Shown one piece after another: positions 63,501 through 64,000 of a stretch of 64,000 nucleotides of DNA (position 1 is the stretch's first letter; each line of letters starts with the position of its first letter). The notes beneath the pieces are model-generated. The model saw only the letters and a list, made by a program, of their open reading frames with translations. It was not told the origin of the DNA and searched no databases. The stretch spans positions 186,001 to 250,000 of the forward strand of contig CBFHHY010000001.1 of assembly GCA_965655795.1 (NCBI GenBank), in the 5' to 3' direction. Source of the DNA: TMED14 sp002167805 (GTDB lineage Bacteria > Bacteroidota > Bacteroidia > Flavobacteriales > Schleiferiaceae). A program made the position numbers and the translations under genes.

Positions 63501-64000
63501 ATGAAAATTAATAGATTGGCTGCCATTGATATTGGATCAAATTCATTGAGGTTACTAATCACCAATGTCGTTCAGACGAAAGACCAAACTTATTTTAGAA
63601 AAGTGTCAATTACTCGACTTCCTGTTAGGCTCGGCGAGGAAGTGTTTTTATCGGGTTGTATTAAAAAAAGTACAGGGAAAAAGTTAGTTGAATCAATGCA
63701 TGCATTCTCAGCGATAATGAGAGTTTATGATGTCGACGACTATAGAGCATGTGCTACCTCAGCAATGCGAGAATGTCAAAACAGAGATTATTGGATAAAC
63801 GAAATAAGAAAAAAAACGAATATTGATGTTGAAGTTATAGATGGTAAAGATGAGGCTAACTTAGTTTTTAGTGCTCAACTCTTGGATAAAATAAAGCCAA
63901 AGGAAACTAATTTGCTTTTTGCAGATGTTGGGGGGGGCTCTACGGAGTTAACCATTTTTCAGAATGGGAATCCAATAAAATCAAAATCTTTTAAAATTGG
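63501..64000 (+). CDS. Ppx/GppA phosphatase family protein, N-terminal part (cut by window end)
   Basis: Exopolyphosphatase/guanosine pentaphosphatase-like ASKHA protein. The first 166 codons are visible with no stop before 64000. Motifs: IDIGSNSLRLLI (phosphate loop 1), RACATSAMRECQN, VEVIDGKDEANLVF (the I-x-G-x-E/D-E-A segment) and FADVGGGSTELTIF (phosphate loop 2). The last motif is encoded with a run of eight G (63930-63937). Reaction, polyphosphate or pppGpp hydrolysis, cannot be chosen from this part alone. Confidence 0.88.
   Translation, partial: MKINRLAAIDIGSNSLRLLITNVVQTKDQTYFRKVSITRLPVRLGEEVFLSGCIKKSTGKKLVESMHAFSAIMRVYDVDDYRACATSAMRECQNRDYWINEIRKKTNIDVEVIDGKDEANLVFSAQLLDKIKPKETNLLFADVGGGSTELTIFQNGNPIKSKSFKI

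Noticed and set aside
1..64000. CRISPR arrays, tRNA or rRNA genes, integrated elements
   Set aside because: Intergenic spaces are all short; no direct repeat arrays, no cloverleaf-like segments, no integrase or transposase in any frame.

Overview
The window looks like an ordinary chromosomal stretch of an AT-rich, Gram-negative member of the Bacteroidota, most likely a marine Flavobacteriales relative (Cryomorphaceae/Schleiferiaceae-like; the family is a guess). The grounds are: two proteins with C-terminal T9SS-type (type IX secretion) sorting tails plus a T9SS plug-family (DUF5103) protein; Bacteroidota-restricted families (choice-of-anchor B, DUF5606); Bacteroidota -7 promoter boxes of the form TAnnTTTG; almost no Shine-Dalgarno sequences; a complete Na+-translocating NADH:quinone oxidoreductase; LPS genes (lptB, lpxK); and bshA of bacillithiol synthesis. 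I see no phage, insertion sequence, CRISPR array, rRNA or tRNA. No gene-free gap exceeds 300 bases.

Layout. 1-5.4 kb (+): 3' end of parE, parC, a secreted choice-of-anchor B protein. 5.4-12 kb (-): LOG-family protein, uvrA, lytic transglycosylase, rfbC, mtaB. 12-13.6 kb (+): a lipoprotein solute-binding protein. 13.6-18.3 kb (-): a probable operon of a small membrane protein, mutL, two rhomboid proteases and an EEP-family protein. 18.3-24 kb (+): a NagZ-like/beta-lactamase-fold fusion, a YwqK-like protein, bshA, an SUI1 factor and a SpoU methyltransferase, almost all overlapping. 24-30 kb: second uvrA (-), an ECF-type sigma factor with a tiny downstream gene (+), recQ (-). 30-33.7 kb: tatC-lptB (+) facing sua5 and the T9SS plug (-). 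33.7-41 kb: nqrABCDEF-apbE (+) with a small four-cysteine membrane protein converging on it. 41-49 kb: murB, aminotransferase, DUF1573 protein (-), valS (+), rlmB, rmuC, ung (-). 49-53.4 kb (+): a 44-aa lipoprotein, lipA, a large T9SS cargo protein. 53.5-57.6 kb (-): DUF4369-like lipoprotein, gatB, lpxK, miaA. 57.7-58 kb (+): a gene split by a frameshift at a run of nine A. 58-61.1 kb (-): yqgF-dapD-cca-pRiA4b ORF-3 family gene. 61.2-64 kb (+): def, a lipoprotein, DUF5606, mazG and the 5' end of a ppx/gppA gene.

Most genes are housekeeping: topology and repair (parEC, uvrA x2, mutL, recQ, ung, rmuC), tRNA/rRNA modification (mtaB, sua5, miaA, cca, rlmB), envelope (rfbC, murB, lpxK, lptB, transglycosylase, tatC), energy (nqr, apbE, lipA). 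The points that most deserve a second look are the A9 frameshift gene; the repeated placement of the -7 promoter box only 4-8 bases before the ATG, implying leaderless mRNAs and roughly 40-bp divergent promoter modules; a MutL without recognisable endonuclease residues that also carries a G8 tract; and the small Cys4 membrane protein beside the nqr operon.
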